Below the pieces are notes generated by a model. The model made no database searches. It was given only the letters and a program-made list of their open reading frames with translations, and was not told the origin of the DNA. A DNA stretch of 64,000 bases from Pseudomonas sp. Bc-h (GTDB taxonomy: Bacteria > Pseudomonadota > Gammaproteobacteria > Pseudomonadales > Pseudomonadaceae), in contig NZ_MUIN01000007.1 of NCBI RefSeq assembly GCF_002080045.1, positions 440,806-504,805 of the forward strand. Reading direction: 5' to 3'. The translations under genes and the position numbers were made by a program. Positions within the stretch are counted from its first letter, which is position 1; each line of letters starts with the position of its first letter. Below are positions 43,385 to 52,318 of this stretch, piece by piece.

Positions 43385-45559
43385 TCACGAACCGGCAAAA
43401 TCCTCGACACTTTCAGGTCGCGGCTGCGGCAGCGAATCGGCAACGACCCGCGGCTTGACCAATGCATCCCCGGCCTTTACGCCCTTCCCGGCGCTCAACA
43501 CGAACAGCGGGTTGATATCCAGCTCCTGCACCACATCGCGCAAATCGACGGCCAGTGCCGACAGGCGCATCAAGGTGTCGATCACCGCGTCCAGGTCAGC
43601 CTTCGGTCGACCACGCGCGCCGTCCAGCAGGGCGAACGCCCGCAGCTCCCGGAGCATCGATTCTGCTTCCGAGCGGGTGATCGGCGCCAGCCGGAAGCTC
43701 ACGTCCTTGATCACCTCGGCGAAGATTCCGCCGATCCCCACCATCACCGCCGGGCCAAACAGCGGGTCATTGTTGATCCCCAGAATCAGCTCGGTGCCGC
43801 CACTGACCATTTCCTGCACCAGCACGCCATCGACGACTGCATCCGGTTTATAGGCACGCGCATTGCTGACGATCTCATCGAACGCCGCGCTGATCGCCGC
43901 TTCACCTTGCACGCCGATCCGCACTCCACCGGCTTCGGTCTTGTGCGGAATGTCCGGCGACTGGATTTTCATCACCACCGGAAAATCCATCGCACAGGCG
44001 ATCTGCACGGCCTGCTCGGTGCTGCTTGCCAACGCTTCGTGGGTCACACCGATGCCGTAGGCCTGCAGCAGCTTCTTGCCTTCAAATTCGGTCATGTCGG
44101 TGGTTCGGTTTATCAGCGACTCACGCATTTGCGCAGCATGCAGCACCAACGGTTGTTCAGCCTGCACCTGCTCCAATTGCTTGCGCGCCTGGGCAAACGA
44201 CCACAGGGCACTGGCGCCCCTTGCGCAACGCACCGGCGATTGATAACGCGGAATGCGGGCCGCATCGAGAATCTCGTAAGCGCCATGAACCGAAGCCGGG
44301 TCGGCGTTCCAGGCGACCAACACCGGTATCCCGTACTGATCGCTGATCCTGACAATCTCATTCGCCAGTTCAGTCGCGAGTTTGCCACTGGCCGCCGCCA
44401 ACGCCAGACCGATCATGTCGACGTTCGGATCGTTTGCCAGTTGTTCCAGTGTCACTCTCAGCAAGTTGGCATCGTTGAGCAGACTCGCCGTCACGTCCAG
44501 CGGATTGGCGATGGCGGCGAAGGATGGCAATACCTCTTTCAGCGCGTTCACCGTTGCAGGCGCCAGTGTCGGCAGTTGCAGCCCGCCCTCGGCAGCCCCG
44601 TCGGCCATCGCGATTCCCGCTCCTCCGGAAATGGTGACGATGGCCATGCGATTGCCTTTCGGCAGTCGGCCAGGCAACAGCGCTTTGGCGCAATCGGCGA
44701 GGTCACCGACATCCTTGACTTCGATGATGCCGCTCTGCCTGAACGCCGCGCGATACAGCGCCATCGAGCCCCCGAGATTGGCGGTATGCGACGCCGCCGC
44801 TCGGGCCCCCGCTTCGGAAGTACCGACCTTCCAGACCAACACAGGCTTGCCTGCACTGAGTGCCCGTCGTCCGATGCCCAGCAGTCGATGCGCGTCCTGA
44901 AAGCCTTCCACGTAACCGGCGATCACCCGGGTTTCGGGGTCGTCGATCATGGCGTCCATGAAATCCAGCGACGTGGTCACGGACTCGTTGCCAGTGGACA
45001 CGTAATGCCTGAAGCCTACGCCTTCCTGGCTCGCCAGCATCACGATCGAATTACCGAACGCGCCGCTCTGCGACGTCAGGCTCAAATGGCCTTTGGGGTA
45101 GGTCAAGCCATACGGCGCGCCGAAGCCGACATGAATGCCTTCGCTGATGTTCATGTAACCCTGGCAATTGGGGCCGATCACCTGCATGCCGAACGATCGG
45201 GCGATGGCGGTGATGTTGCGTTGCGCCTGCGCGCCCTCCTCTCCGGCTTCGGCGAACCCTGAAGACAGAATGACTGCGAACCTGCAGCCCTTGGCGCCCA
45301 GCTCCCTGAGCACGTCGGGAACGCGCTTGGCGCCAACGGCAATCACCGCCACATCCGGCGCTCTCGGCAGCGAAACGACATCGGGGTAGCAGCGATAGCC
45401 CGCCACTTCTTCATAGCGTGGGTTGACCGCAAATACCTGCCCGGCAAAGCCTTTGGCCTTGAGGTGCGCGATGGGTTGCCCGCTGATCGAGGCCAGATCC
45501 TGCGAGGCGCCGATCACGGCAATCGAGCGTGGGTTGAAGAACAAATCGAATTCAGACAT
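43385..45559 (-). CDS. ADP-forming acyl-CoA synthetase (acetate-CoA ligase family)
   Basis: The 724-residue protein fuses the alpha part (CoA-binding domain ~1-140, 'SIAVIGASQDLASISGQPI'; ligase-CoA domain with the phospho-His in 'AAASHTANLGGS', ~260) to the beta ATP-grasp part (~500-720). It makes an acyl-CoA from a carboxylic acid, CoA and ATP, releasing ADP and phosphate. ATG 45559 overlaps the acyl-CoA dehydrogenase stop by 8 bases (ATGTCTGA). The partnership implies that the acid activated here is then oxidised. Which acid is unknown. Confidence 0.92.
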   Translation of the reverse strand: MSEFDLFFNPRSIAVIGASQDLASISGQPIAHLKAKGFAGQVFAVNPRYEEVAGYRCYPDVVSLPRAPDVAVIAVGAKRVPDVLRELGAKGCRFAVILSSGFAEAGEEGAQAQRNITAIARSFGMQVIGPNCQGYMNISEGIHVGFGAPYGLTYPKGHLSLTSQSGAFGNSIVMLASQEGVGFRHYVSTGNESVTTSLDFMDAMIDDPETRVIAGYVEGFQDAHRLLGIGRRALSAGKPVLVWKVGTSEAGARAAASHTANLGGSMALYRAAFRQSGIIEVKDVGDLADCAKALLPGRLPKGNRMAIVTISGGAGIAMADGAAEGGLQLPTLAPATVNALKEVLPSFAAIANPLDVTASLLNDANLLRVTLEQLANDPNVDMIGLALAAASGKLATELANEIVRISDQYGIPVLVAWNADPASVHGAYEILDAARIPRYQSPVRCARGASALWSFAQARKQLEQVQAEQPLVLHAAQMRESLINRTTDMTEFEGKKLLQAYGIGVTHEALASSTEQAVQIACAMDFPVVMKIQSPDIPHKTEAGGVRIGVQGEAAISAAFDEIVSNARAYKPDAVVDGVLVQEMVSGGTELILGINNDPLFGPAVMVGIGGIFAEVIKDVSFRLAPITRSEAESMLRELRAFALLDGARGRPKADLDAVIDTLMRLSALAVDLRDVVQELDINPLFVLSAGKGVKAGDALVKPRVVADSLPQPRPESVEDFAGS

Positions 45560-46754
45560 GGCTGTGACCTGCAACGCTAGCAATGGGCGCGCGCTCGTTA
45601 TGACGATGGGCAGCAAACACCTGTTTGGCGATGTTGAGCTGATGAATCTGGCTGGTGCCTTCGTAGAGTCGAAACAGCCGGACATCCCGATACCAGCGCT
45701 CGATCGAAGCGTGATCGGCAACATACCCGGCGCCGCCGAACATCTGCACGCAGCGGTCTGCCACACGCCCACACATCTCGGTCGCGAAGTACTTGCACAT
45801 CGAGGCTTCGAGGACCACGTCTTCCCCCCGGTCGCGCTTGCGAGCGGTTTCGAGAATCATCGAGCGGGCGGCGAAAATGTCGGTCTGACAGTCAGCGATC
45901 ATTCCCTGAACCAGTTGATGGTTCGCCACGGGCTGGCCGAACTGCACACGGGCCGTGGTGTGTTCGAGGGCCATCGCCAGCATGCGCATGGCCGGGCCCG
46001 TGGACAGCGCCGCCAGATGGATACGCTGCTTGTTCAAGGTTTTCATCACCGTGCGAAACCCTTGGCCTTCGACGCCGCCGATCAGGTTGCCCACCGGGAC
46101 TCGACACTCGTTGAAGAAGACATCGCCAACCGGAGAACCGGCCTGCCCCATTTTGCGATAAGGGGCACTGGTGGACAGGCCGGGAAAGTGGCGTTCGACG
46201 ATGAACGCCGAGACGCCCTTCGCGCCAGTGCTGCCCGGTTCCGTACGCGCCGTGACGGTGAAGACATCGGCGATGGGGCCGTTGGTGATGTAACACTTCT
46301 GGCCGTTGAGAACGTAATGATCGCCATCGCGCCGAGCAGTGGTCTTGACGTTGGTCGCTTCCGAGCCGGCGTCGGGCTCGGTGACCGCCAGGCAAGCGGT
46401 CCATTCGCCGCTGGCCAGAGGCGGCAGATAATGGTGCTTTTGCTGTTCGGTGCCATCGACCACAATCCCTTCGGAGCCGATACCCGTGTTGGTGCCGACA
46501 CGGGCGCGAACAGCCACTGAGCATTGCGACAGTTCGAACGCCGCCAGCACCAGTTCTTCAGTGGTCAGCCCTGCGCCGCCGTAGCTTTCAGGGATACTCC
46601 AACCGAAAAATCCCTTGTCGCGCATCGTCTGCACCAGGTCGGCTGGGACTTCGTCGCAGCGCTCGATGTCGTCCTCACGGGCCATCGCCGTTTCATGCAC
46701 GAAGTGGCGTACCTCGTGCAAAAACGAGTCGAACGCCTGCTGATCTCTGATCAT
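45552..46754 (-). CDS. Acyl-CoA dehydrogenase
   Basis: The 400-residue flavoenzyme has the acyl-CoA dehydrogenase N, middle and C domains: FAD contacts in 'CLAVTEPDAGSEATNV' (~120) and the catalytic Glu in 'LFRLYEGTSQIHQLNIAK' (~375). It introduces the 2,3-double bond of an acyl-CoA. AGGTGG lies before ATG 46754; a GTG four codons out is the alternative. It is first gene of the dehydrogenase-synthetase-MFS operon, controlled from the region with the IclR-type dyad. Confidence 0.93.
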   Translation of the reverse strand: MIRDQQAFDSFLHEVRHFVHETAMAREDDIERCDEVPADLVQTMRDKGFFGWSIPESYGGAGLTTEELVLAAFELSQCSVAVRARVGTNTGIGSEGIVVDGTEQQKHHYLPPLASGEWTACLAVTEPDAGSEATNVKTTARRDGDHYVLNGQKCYITNGPIADVFTVTARTEPGSTGAKGVSAFIVERHFPGLSTSAPYRKMGQAGSPVGDVFFNECRVPVGNLIGGVEGQGFRTVMKTLNKQRIHLAALSTGPAMRMLAMALEHTTARVQFGQPVANHQLVQGMIADCQTDIFAARSMILETARKRDRGEDVVLEASMCKYFATEMCGRVADRCVQMFGGAGYVADHASIERWYRDVRLFRLYEGTSQIHQLNIAKQVFAAHRHNERAPIASVAGHSHV

Positions 46755-46815
46755 TGTCGTGTCCACCTATTGTTATATTTGTTGCCGACCATATGGCATC
46801 ACAGTCGACGAACAA

Positions 46816-46850
46816 TCAAACAGTGTTCCACTATGCAGAACACTGTTTGA
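46816..46850. promoter_or_regulatory. 13+13-bp inverted repeat, candidate IclR operator
   Basis: TCAAACAGTGTTC (46816-46828) and its exact complement GAACACTGTTTGA (46838-46850) flank a 9-base spacer. The inner part, GTTC-N9-GAAC, resembles IclR-family sites. It lies between the divergent iclR and acyl-CoA dehydrogenase genes, 62 and 65 bases from their starts. Confidence 0.75.
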
Positions 46851-46914
46851 ATAGTTGGAACAGCCGGCGTATTACTGCCTGACCTGACAGCGAGATGCCG
46901 GAGGCCTCCAGGCC

Positions 46915-47763
46915 ATGAACGACAACCACAAACACGGGAAGACACCCGCCCCGCAAGACTGGCATTCGCCTTCCAGGCATTACCTCCCGGAGGAGTTTGC
47001 CGATGACCGGCAGTTTGCCGCGACCCTGGCCCGCGGCCTGGAAATCCTTCACTGCTTCACTGCTCGCGATACCCAACTGGGCAACGCTGAACTGTCGTCA
47101 CGAACCGGAATGGCCAAGGCGACGATCTCGCGCTTCACCTATACCCTGGTGCGCCTGGGTTATCTGCGGATCAATCGCCTGAACAACAAATACCAGCTGG
47201 GCTCGGCAGTGTTGTCGCTGGGCTATCCGCTACTTGCCAGCCTCAACATCCGGCAGATCGCACGCCCATTCATGAAGGAACTGGCAGACCACATTCGCGG
47301 CTCTGTGTCGCTGGGCATGCGCGACCGCTTGAGCGTCGTGTACCTGGAAAGCAGTCGCAGCGCGGCGCCCATCAGCCATCCGCCAGATGTCGGGCTGAGC
47401 TACCCCATTGTCAGAACGGCCATGGGCCGCGCGCTGATTGCTGCCTCTTCACGGGAAGATCGAACCGCACTGCTCAACGAGATCAAGGTCCGCACCCCCG
47501 ATGACTGGAAGACCTTTCAGACCCGCATCGAGGAAAGCGTTCAGGAGTACCACGAGCTTGGTTTCTGCCTGTCCTACGGCGACCTGCGCCGGGAGATTCA
47601 CGCCGTTGCGGTGCCGATGCGCGCGATGGCAGACGGCGAAACGCTGGTGTTCAACTGCGGCGTGTCCTCGTATTTGCTGAACGAGGGGCAACTGAAGAAC
47701 GACATCGGTCCGCGGCTGGTGTCGATGGTGCGCAGTATCGAAGGGATGCTGGGGATTTATTGA
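46915..47763 (+). CDS. IclR-family transcriptional regulator
   Basis: The 282-residue protein has a ~30-residue polar extension, an IclR winged HTH (~residues 35-95, 'LARGLEILHCFTARDTQLGNA', 'ELSSRTGMAKATISRFTYTL'), and a C-terminal GAF-like effector domain (~110-280). IclR regulators of catabolism bind the pathway substrate. GGAGG and CCAGG precede the ATG. It is divergent from the acyl-CoA dehydrogenase operon and shares with it a strong dyad, so control of that operon is very likely. Confidence 0.93.
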   Translation: MNDNHKHGKTPAPQDWHSPSRHYLPEEFADDRQFAATLARGLEILHCFTARDTQLGNAELSSRTGMAKATISRFTYTLVRLGYLRINRLNNKYQLGSAVLSLGYPLLASLNIRQIARPFMKELADHIRGSVSLGMRDRLSVVYLESSRSAAPISHPPDVGLSYPIVRTAMGRALIAASSREDRTALLNEIKVRTPDDWKTFQTRIEESVQEYHELGFCLSYGDLRREIHAVAVPMRAMADGETLVFNCGVSSYLLNEGQLKNDIGPRLVSMVRSIEGMLGIY

Positions 47764-47797
47764 AATCCATGGGCGGTTGACTCGGCGCAGAAACGCC

Positions 47798-47844
47798 CTC
47801 AGCCCCTGGACTCACCGTGCGTGGCGGTGAATCGAGGGGCTGAG
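47798..47844. terminator. Bidirectional stem-loop between iclR and dctA
   Basis: CTCAGCCCCT (47798-47807) and AGGGGCTGAG (47835-47844) form a perfect 10-bp outer stem, with inner TCACCG/CGGTGA pairing. It sits between converging genes. Neither side has a long T run, so termination is probable but not certain. Confidence 0.55.
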
Positions 47845-47854
47845 AGCGAAACCC

Positions 47855-49153
47855 TTAACCAAGCTCGCGCTTGAGTTGTTCCCGGTCCAGCGCGCCATCC
47901 CAGCGGGCGACGAATAACGTGGCCACGCCGTTGCCGATCACGTTGATCAACGCCCCGCCTTCAGAGATGAAGCGGTAAACGCCCAACACCAGAACCAGTC
48001 CGGCCGCCGGAATCACATCGACCGAAGCCAAGGTCGCTGCCAGCGTGATGAACGCTCCGCCTGTCACGCTGGCCGCGCCTTTTGAGGTCAGCAACAGAAT
48101 CAACAACAGCGTGACCTGGTGGTACAGCGACAGGTCGATGTCCAGCGCCTGGGCAATGAAGATCGCCAGCACCGTCATGTTCAGGCAACTGCCATCAAGG
48201 TTGAAGCAGTAGCCCGACGGCACCACCAACCCGACCGTGGATTTCTCGCAACCCAGCTTCTCCAGTTTGTCCATCAGCCGTGGCAGCGCCGACTCCGACG
48301 AGGAAGTCCCCAAGACCAACATCAACTCTTCGCGAATGTACTTGAGGAACTTCCACAGACTGAAACCGGCGAGGCGCGCGACGATATTCAGCACCACAAA
48401 GACGAACACCAACCCTGTGAGGTAGTAGCACACCAGCAGGTTGGCGTATGAGCCGAGCGACTGAACCCCGTACTTGCCCACCGTAAACGCCATCCCGCCG
48501 AAAGCCCCCAACGGCGCCAGGTACATGACGATCTTCAGCATGCGAAAGAACGCCTTGGCGATCAGGTCGATGGTCGCCAACAGCGGCTTGCCCGTCTCGC
48601 CCAGAAACTGCAGACCGAAGGCGAACAGCACGGAAATGAACAGCACCTGGAGAATCTCGCCCTCGGCAAAGGCCCCGAACACCGTGCCCGGAACGATGTG
48701 GGTCAGGAACCCCACCACGCTCTGTTCGTGAGCGGCCTTGGCGTAACCGGCGATGGCCGAGGAGTCCAGTGTCGCGGGGTCGATGTGCATCCCCGCCCCA
48801 GGTTTGAGCAGGTTGACGCCGATCAATCCGATGACCAGTGCAATGGTGGTCAGCACCTCGAAGTAAACCAGCGACTTGAAACCGATGCGGCCGATGCGTT
48901 TGAGGCTCTGCATGCTGGCGATGCCGCTGACCACGGTGCAGAAAATGATCGGCGCGATGAGCATCTTGATCAGCTTGATGAAGGTGTCACCCAAGGGTTT
49001 CATCTGTTCGCCCAGCGCCGGGCTGAAATGCCCGAGAACGATGCCCAGCACAATCGCGGCCAGCACCTGAACGTACAGATGCTGATAAAAAGGCTTGCGC
49101 TGCGCGGAGCTGAGTCCTGCGGTGTCGATTGAAGAGCTGATTGTTTTTGTCAT
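47855..49153 (-). CDS. dctA: C4-dicarboxylate/proton symporter DctA
   Basis: The 432-residue DAACS-family symporter has eight helices and re-entrant loops. The 'LGTSSSESALPRLMDKLE' serine-rich loop and 'VVPSGYCFNLDGSCLNMTVLAIFIAQA' region carry the substrate site. It imports succinate, fumarate or malate, and perhaps here a related dicarboxylate. AGGCAGAG precedes the ATG. It is last in an operon after the hydroxyacid dehydrogenase (38-base gap). It may be a second, pathway-dedicated copy in the genome. Confidence 0.93.
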   Translation of the reverse strand: MTKTISSSIDTAGLSSAQRKPFYQHLYVQVLAAIVLGIVLGHFSPALGEQMKPLGDTFIKLIKMLIAPIIFCTVVSGIASMQSLKRIGRIGFKSLVYFEVLTTIALVIGLIGVNLLKPGAGMHIDPATLDSSAIAGYAKAAHEQSVVGFLTHIVPGTVFGAFAEGEILQVLFISVLFAFGLQFLGETGKPLLATIDLIAKAFFRMLKIVMYLAPLGAFGGMAFTVGKYGVQSLGSYANLLVCYYLTGLVFVFVVLNIVARLAGFSLWKFLKYIREELMLVLGTSSSESALPRLMDKLEKLGCEKSTVGLVVPSGYCFNLDGSCLNMTVLAIFIAQALDIDLSLYHQVTLLLILLLTSKGAASVTGGAFITLAATLASVDVIPAAGLVLVLGVYRFISEGGALINVIGNGVATLFVARWDGALDREQLKRELG

Positions 49154-49191
49154 GGCTCTGCCTGCGTGTGGTTCGTGAGATTGGCTGGGGA

Positions 49192-50133
49192 TCAGGTCAC
49201 CGCGTTGATGGGCGCCCCTGCAGCGAATGCGGAGATGTTCGCGGAGAGCACCGCCTTAAGGCGCGCCACGCTGCTCTGGCTGGCCCAGGCCACATGGGGC
49301 GTGATGATCAGATTGGGATGCGCGCAGTGCAGCAGCGGGTGGTCGGCTTGCGGCGGTTCTGCATAGAGCACGTCCAGCGCGGCGCCACCCAACTGGCCAT
49401 TGGCAAGGCCCGCAAGTACCGCGTTCTCGTCCACCAACGGCCCGCGAGCGGTGTTGATCAGCAGCGCTGCGGGCTTCATGCGGGCGATTTCCGCTGTGCC
49501 GATCAGGTAGCGCGTCTGCGGTGTCAACGGACAATGCAAAGTCAGCGCATCGGCCTTGGCGAGTACCTCATCGAATGAGGTGTAACCCTCACGCACTCGC
49601 GCGACGCCACGGTGCTCGGCGAACAGCACGTTGATGTCCAGCGCTCGGGCAAGCCGTGCCACACGACTGCCGATATCGCCACGACCGACAATGCCCAGCG
49701 TCGAACCCTGCAGATCCTGAATCGGCGCGCCATGCACGCAAAAGTGCGACGAGACCGGCCAATGGGTGCTCGAAGCTGCCCGGTAAGCCAATAGATGACG
49801 GCGTAAAGCGAACAGCGAGGCGATTACCGACTCCGCCACACTCACCGCGCTGTACGCCGGCACATTGCACACCGTCACGCCCTGATCGCGGCACGCGGCG
49901 ATGTCCACGCAGTCGTAGCCGGTGGCTGCGACGCAGATGAGTTTCAGCTGCGGCAGTTGTTCGAGCGCAGCACGATCAATCCGCACTTTATTGGTGATCG
50001 CCACGTCGGCCTCTGCCAATGCTTCGACCAGCTGATTGGAAGCCGTCTGTTCGCGCTCGACCCAGTGACTGGCTTCAGGCGGGCGCGGTAACGGAGACGG
50101 CAGGCTTGCGCCGTCGAGAAATACGATATGCAT
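49192..50133 (-). CDS. D-2-hydroxyacid dehydrogenase
   Basis: The 313-residue protein of the D-isomer-specific 2-hydroxyacid dehydrogenase family has the NAD(P) loop 'LGIVGRGDIGSRVARLA' (~145), the 'LHCPLTPQTRYLIG' and 'LLINTARGPLVDENAV' (Arg) segments, and the catalytic 'PHVAWAS' His (~285). It interconverts a 2-oxo acid and a D-2-hydroxy acid (glycerate/hydroxypyruvate/glyoxylate type). ATG 50133 follows AAGAG. It is the middle gene of the lyase-dehydrogenase-dctA operon. Confidence 0.92.
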   Translation of the reverse strand: MHIVFLDGASLPSPLPRPPEASHWVEREQTASNQLVEALAEADVAITNKVRIDRAALEQLPQLKLICVAATGYDCVDIAACRDQGVTVCNVPAYSAVSVAESVIASLFALRRHLLAYRAASSTHWPVSSHFCVHGAPIQDLQGSTLGIVGRGDIGSRVARLARALDINVLFAEHRGVARVREGYTSFDEVLAKADALTLHCPLTPQTRYLIGTAEIARMKPAALLINTARGPLVDENAVLAGLANGQLGGAALDVLYAEPPQADHPLLHCAHPNLIITPHVAWASQSSVARLKAVLSANISAFAAGAPINAVT

Positions 50134-50168
50134 GGCATTGGCTCTTGTTGTTCGAAAGGGGGTACGGA

Positions 50169-51125
50169 TCACCCGCGCTCGGCGTTGGCGACCTGTTTGC
50201 TCAGGGTCTGGACGTGCTCGGGAACGGGATGCAGGTCCAGACGGCGGCCCGCCTTGAGGATCTGGCTTGGGGTGTCATGGCCGATCAAGCCGGGCAAGCG
50301 CGCTGACGCGGCCAGCACGCGGTCGAGGTCCATGCCGGTCTGATAGCCCATCAGGTCGAGCATGTGCACCAGGTCTTCCATGCACACATTGCCACTGGCG
50401 CCCGGTGCATACGGACAACCGCCAAGACCGCCCAGGGACGCATCAAAGCGCTCGATACCCGCTTCAAGGGCGCCGAGGGTATTGGCCAGCGCCATGCCCC
50501 GGGTGTTGTGAAAATGCAGGGTCAGTTGCAACTGGGGGAAGCGCTCGCGCACTTGTCTGCACAGCGCCTGAACCTGAGATGGGAACGCCATGCCAGTGGT
50601 GTCGCACAAGGTGATACCGCGCACCCCCAGCGTGGCGAAACGATCGACCCAGCCCAGCACTTCATCGGCCGCGACATCACCCTGCATCGGGCAGCCGAAT
50701 ACCGTCGACAACGACACGTTGATCGCGACAGGCCCCTGCCCGATTACACCAATCACGTCTGCCAGTTGAGCGAAGGATTGCTCGCGGGTCATGCGCAGGT
50801 TGGAGCGGTTGTGCGGCTCGCTGACCGACATCACCAGGTTCGCCTCATCGATTGCGCAGCCCAACGCGCGTTCGGCGCCCCGCACATTAGGCACCAGTAC
50901 GGTGTACTCGACACCCGGCTGGCGTCGAATCCCGGCCATCACCGCTTCGGCGTCGCGCAGTGCAGGGATGGCTTTGGGTGAAGTGAAGGACGTGATCTCG
51001 ATCTTGGCGTAGCCGCACAGGCTCAACGCGTCGATCAGCGCGATCTTGTCGCAGGTCTCGACGAAGGTTTTTTCGTTCTGGAAGCCATCACGGGTCGCGA
51101 CTTCCTGCATGAACAGACGTTTCAT
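50169..51125 (-). CDS. HMG-CoA lyase-family enzyme
   Basis: The 318-residue TIM-barrel lyase has the N-terminal 'EVATRDGFQNE' motif (catalytic Arg-Asp), 'HFHNTRGMALANTLGALEAG' (metal His pair) and the Cys loop 'LGGLGGCPYAPGASGNV'. Members cleave 3-hydroxy-3-methylglutaryl-CoA or related acyl-CoAs such as citramalyl-CoA. Compared with classical HMG-CoA lyase (EVGPRDGLQNE, HCHDTYG) several motif residues differ, so the substrate may differ. GAGGCAG precedes the ATG. It is first gene of the operon, opposite a LysR gene. Confidence 0.9.
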   Translation of the reverse strand: MKRLFMQEVATRDGFQNEKTFVETCDKIALIDALSLCGYAKIEITSFTSPKAIPALRDAEAVMAGIRRQPGVEYTVLVPNVRGAERALGCAIDEANLVMSVSEPHNRSNLRMTREQSFAQLADVIGVIGQGPVAINVSLSTVFGCPMQGDVAADEVLGWVDRFATLGVRGITLCDTTGMAFPSQVQALCRQVRERFPQLQLTLHFHNTRGMALANTLGALEAGIERFDASLGGLGGCPYAPGASGNVCMEDLVHMLDLMGYQTGMDLDRVLAASARLPGLIGHDTPSQILKAGRRLDLHPVPEHVQTLSKQVANAERG

Positions 51126-51166
51126 TGCGGCTGCCTCTCTGCTCTCGTTATTGGTTGGCCTTATGA

Positions 51167-51223
51167 GCTGGCGTCATGGGCTGGCGTCATGGGCTGGCGT
51201 CATGGGCTGGCGTCATGGGCTGG
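51167..51223 (+). repeat. 13-bp tandem repeat, 4.4 copies, in a divergent promoter region
   Basis: GCTGGCGTCATGG is repeated exactly four times (51167, 51180, 51193, 51206), then GCTGG. It lies 42 bases upstream of the lyase start and 80 bases before the LysR start. Confidence 0.93.
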
Positions 51224-51302
51224 ATCATCGGCGCAAAACGAGGTGATGAGAATTTCAAAGATTTCCAATATTCTTTCCGAAAAGGAAACCCTCGAGACCG
51301 TC

Positions 51303-52214
51303 ATGATCAATCTGCTTCAGCTGGATCTGGTGTCGCTGCGCCTGCTGGTGCTGGCCGCAGAAAGTGAGAACCTGACCAAGGCCGCCGACGGCGCGCACAT
51401 GACCGTGTCTGCCGCGAGCAAGCGCCTGGCCGAGCTGGAACGCATCACCGACTGCACGCTTTTCGTGAGGCTTCCAAGGGGTCTGCAGTTGACGCCAGCC
51501 GGTCGCGGGCTGGCCGAACATGCCCGGCATATTCTGGAAAGCGCCCAGCGCATGGCCCACGATGCCAGCGATTTTTCCAATGGCGTGCGCGGCCATGTCA
51601 GGCTGTTCGCCAACACCTCGGCAGTCATTCAGTTCCTGCCTGGCGACCTGAACACTTTCCTCGCTGCAAACCCTCACGTGCGCATCGGCATGGAGGAAGC
51701 ACTCAGCGACATGACCATCCAGGCCATCGAAGACGGGCGCGCCGACATCGGCATTTTCGCCGATAACGTACCCGCGCCGACGATCGAAAAACAGCCGTAC
51801 AGGCGCGACCGGCTGGTGGTACTGGTGCCACAGAACCACCCTCTCGCCCAACGATCGACGGTGTCGTTTGTCGACACGCTGGACTACGACTACGTCGCCC
51901 TGAATCAAGGAAGCTCATTGCTCAGGCGCATCAGCGATGCCGCGTCCAACGCAGGCAAACTGCTCAAAGTGCGGATTCAGGTCAGCAGCTTCGACGGCAT
52001 CTGCCGCATGATCGATGCCGGCCTGGGCATCGGCATTCTGCCGCTGGGCTCGGTGCAACCGGGCTTGCTGGAAACCAGCCTGAGCGCAGTCCCCCTCCAA
52101 GATCCATGGGCCTCGCGCACGCTGTACGTCGGTGTTGCGCGGGGGGCTCGCCTGTCGCCAGAAGCCGCCAATCTGTTCAGTTTCCTGTCCAGTCTGGAAC
52201 CCGCGAGCCCATGA
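51303..52214 (+). CDS. LysR-family transcriptional regulator
   Basis: The 303-residue LysR has its HTH in residues 1-65 ('NLTKAADGAHMTVSAASKRL') and effector domain from ~95. The frame is open back into the 13-bp repeat (51189), but ATG 51303 matches the family N-terminus and has GAGA six bases upstream. It is divergent from the lyase-dehydrogenase-dctA operon, its likely target, and the repeat lies in the shared promoter region. Confidence 0.9.
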   Translation: MINLLQLDLVSLRLLVLAAESENLTKAADGAHMTVSAASKRLAELERITDCTLFVRLPRGLQLTPAGRGLAEHARHILESAQRMAHDASDFSNGVRGHVRLFANTSAVIQFLPGDLNTFLAANPHVRIGMEEALSDMTIQAIEDGRADIGIFADNVPAPTIEKQPYRRDRLVVLVPQNHPLAQRSTVSFVDTLDYDYVALNQGSSLLRRISDAASNAGKLLKVRIQVSSFDGICRMIDAGLGIGILPLGSVQPGLLETSLSAVPLQDPWASRTLYVGVARGARLSPEAANLFSFLSSLEPASP

Positions 52215-52318
52215 ATACCGCTGGTCTGCGGCCGTCGTCGCCTCGTTTTTGCCACTGCGCGCCACGTGCTAGGATCCGCCCACGGCCGCTGCGCCCTTCT
52301 GCCCCTTCGGACACCTGA

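Noticed and set aside
43283..45262. A 659-codon open frame opposite the acyl-CoA synthetase and extending past its stop
   Set aside because: It is antisense to a gene with clear CoA-binding and ATP-grasp motifs and consists of Arg/His/Gln-rich nonsense typical of shadow frames.
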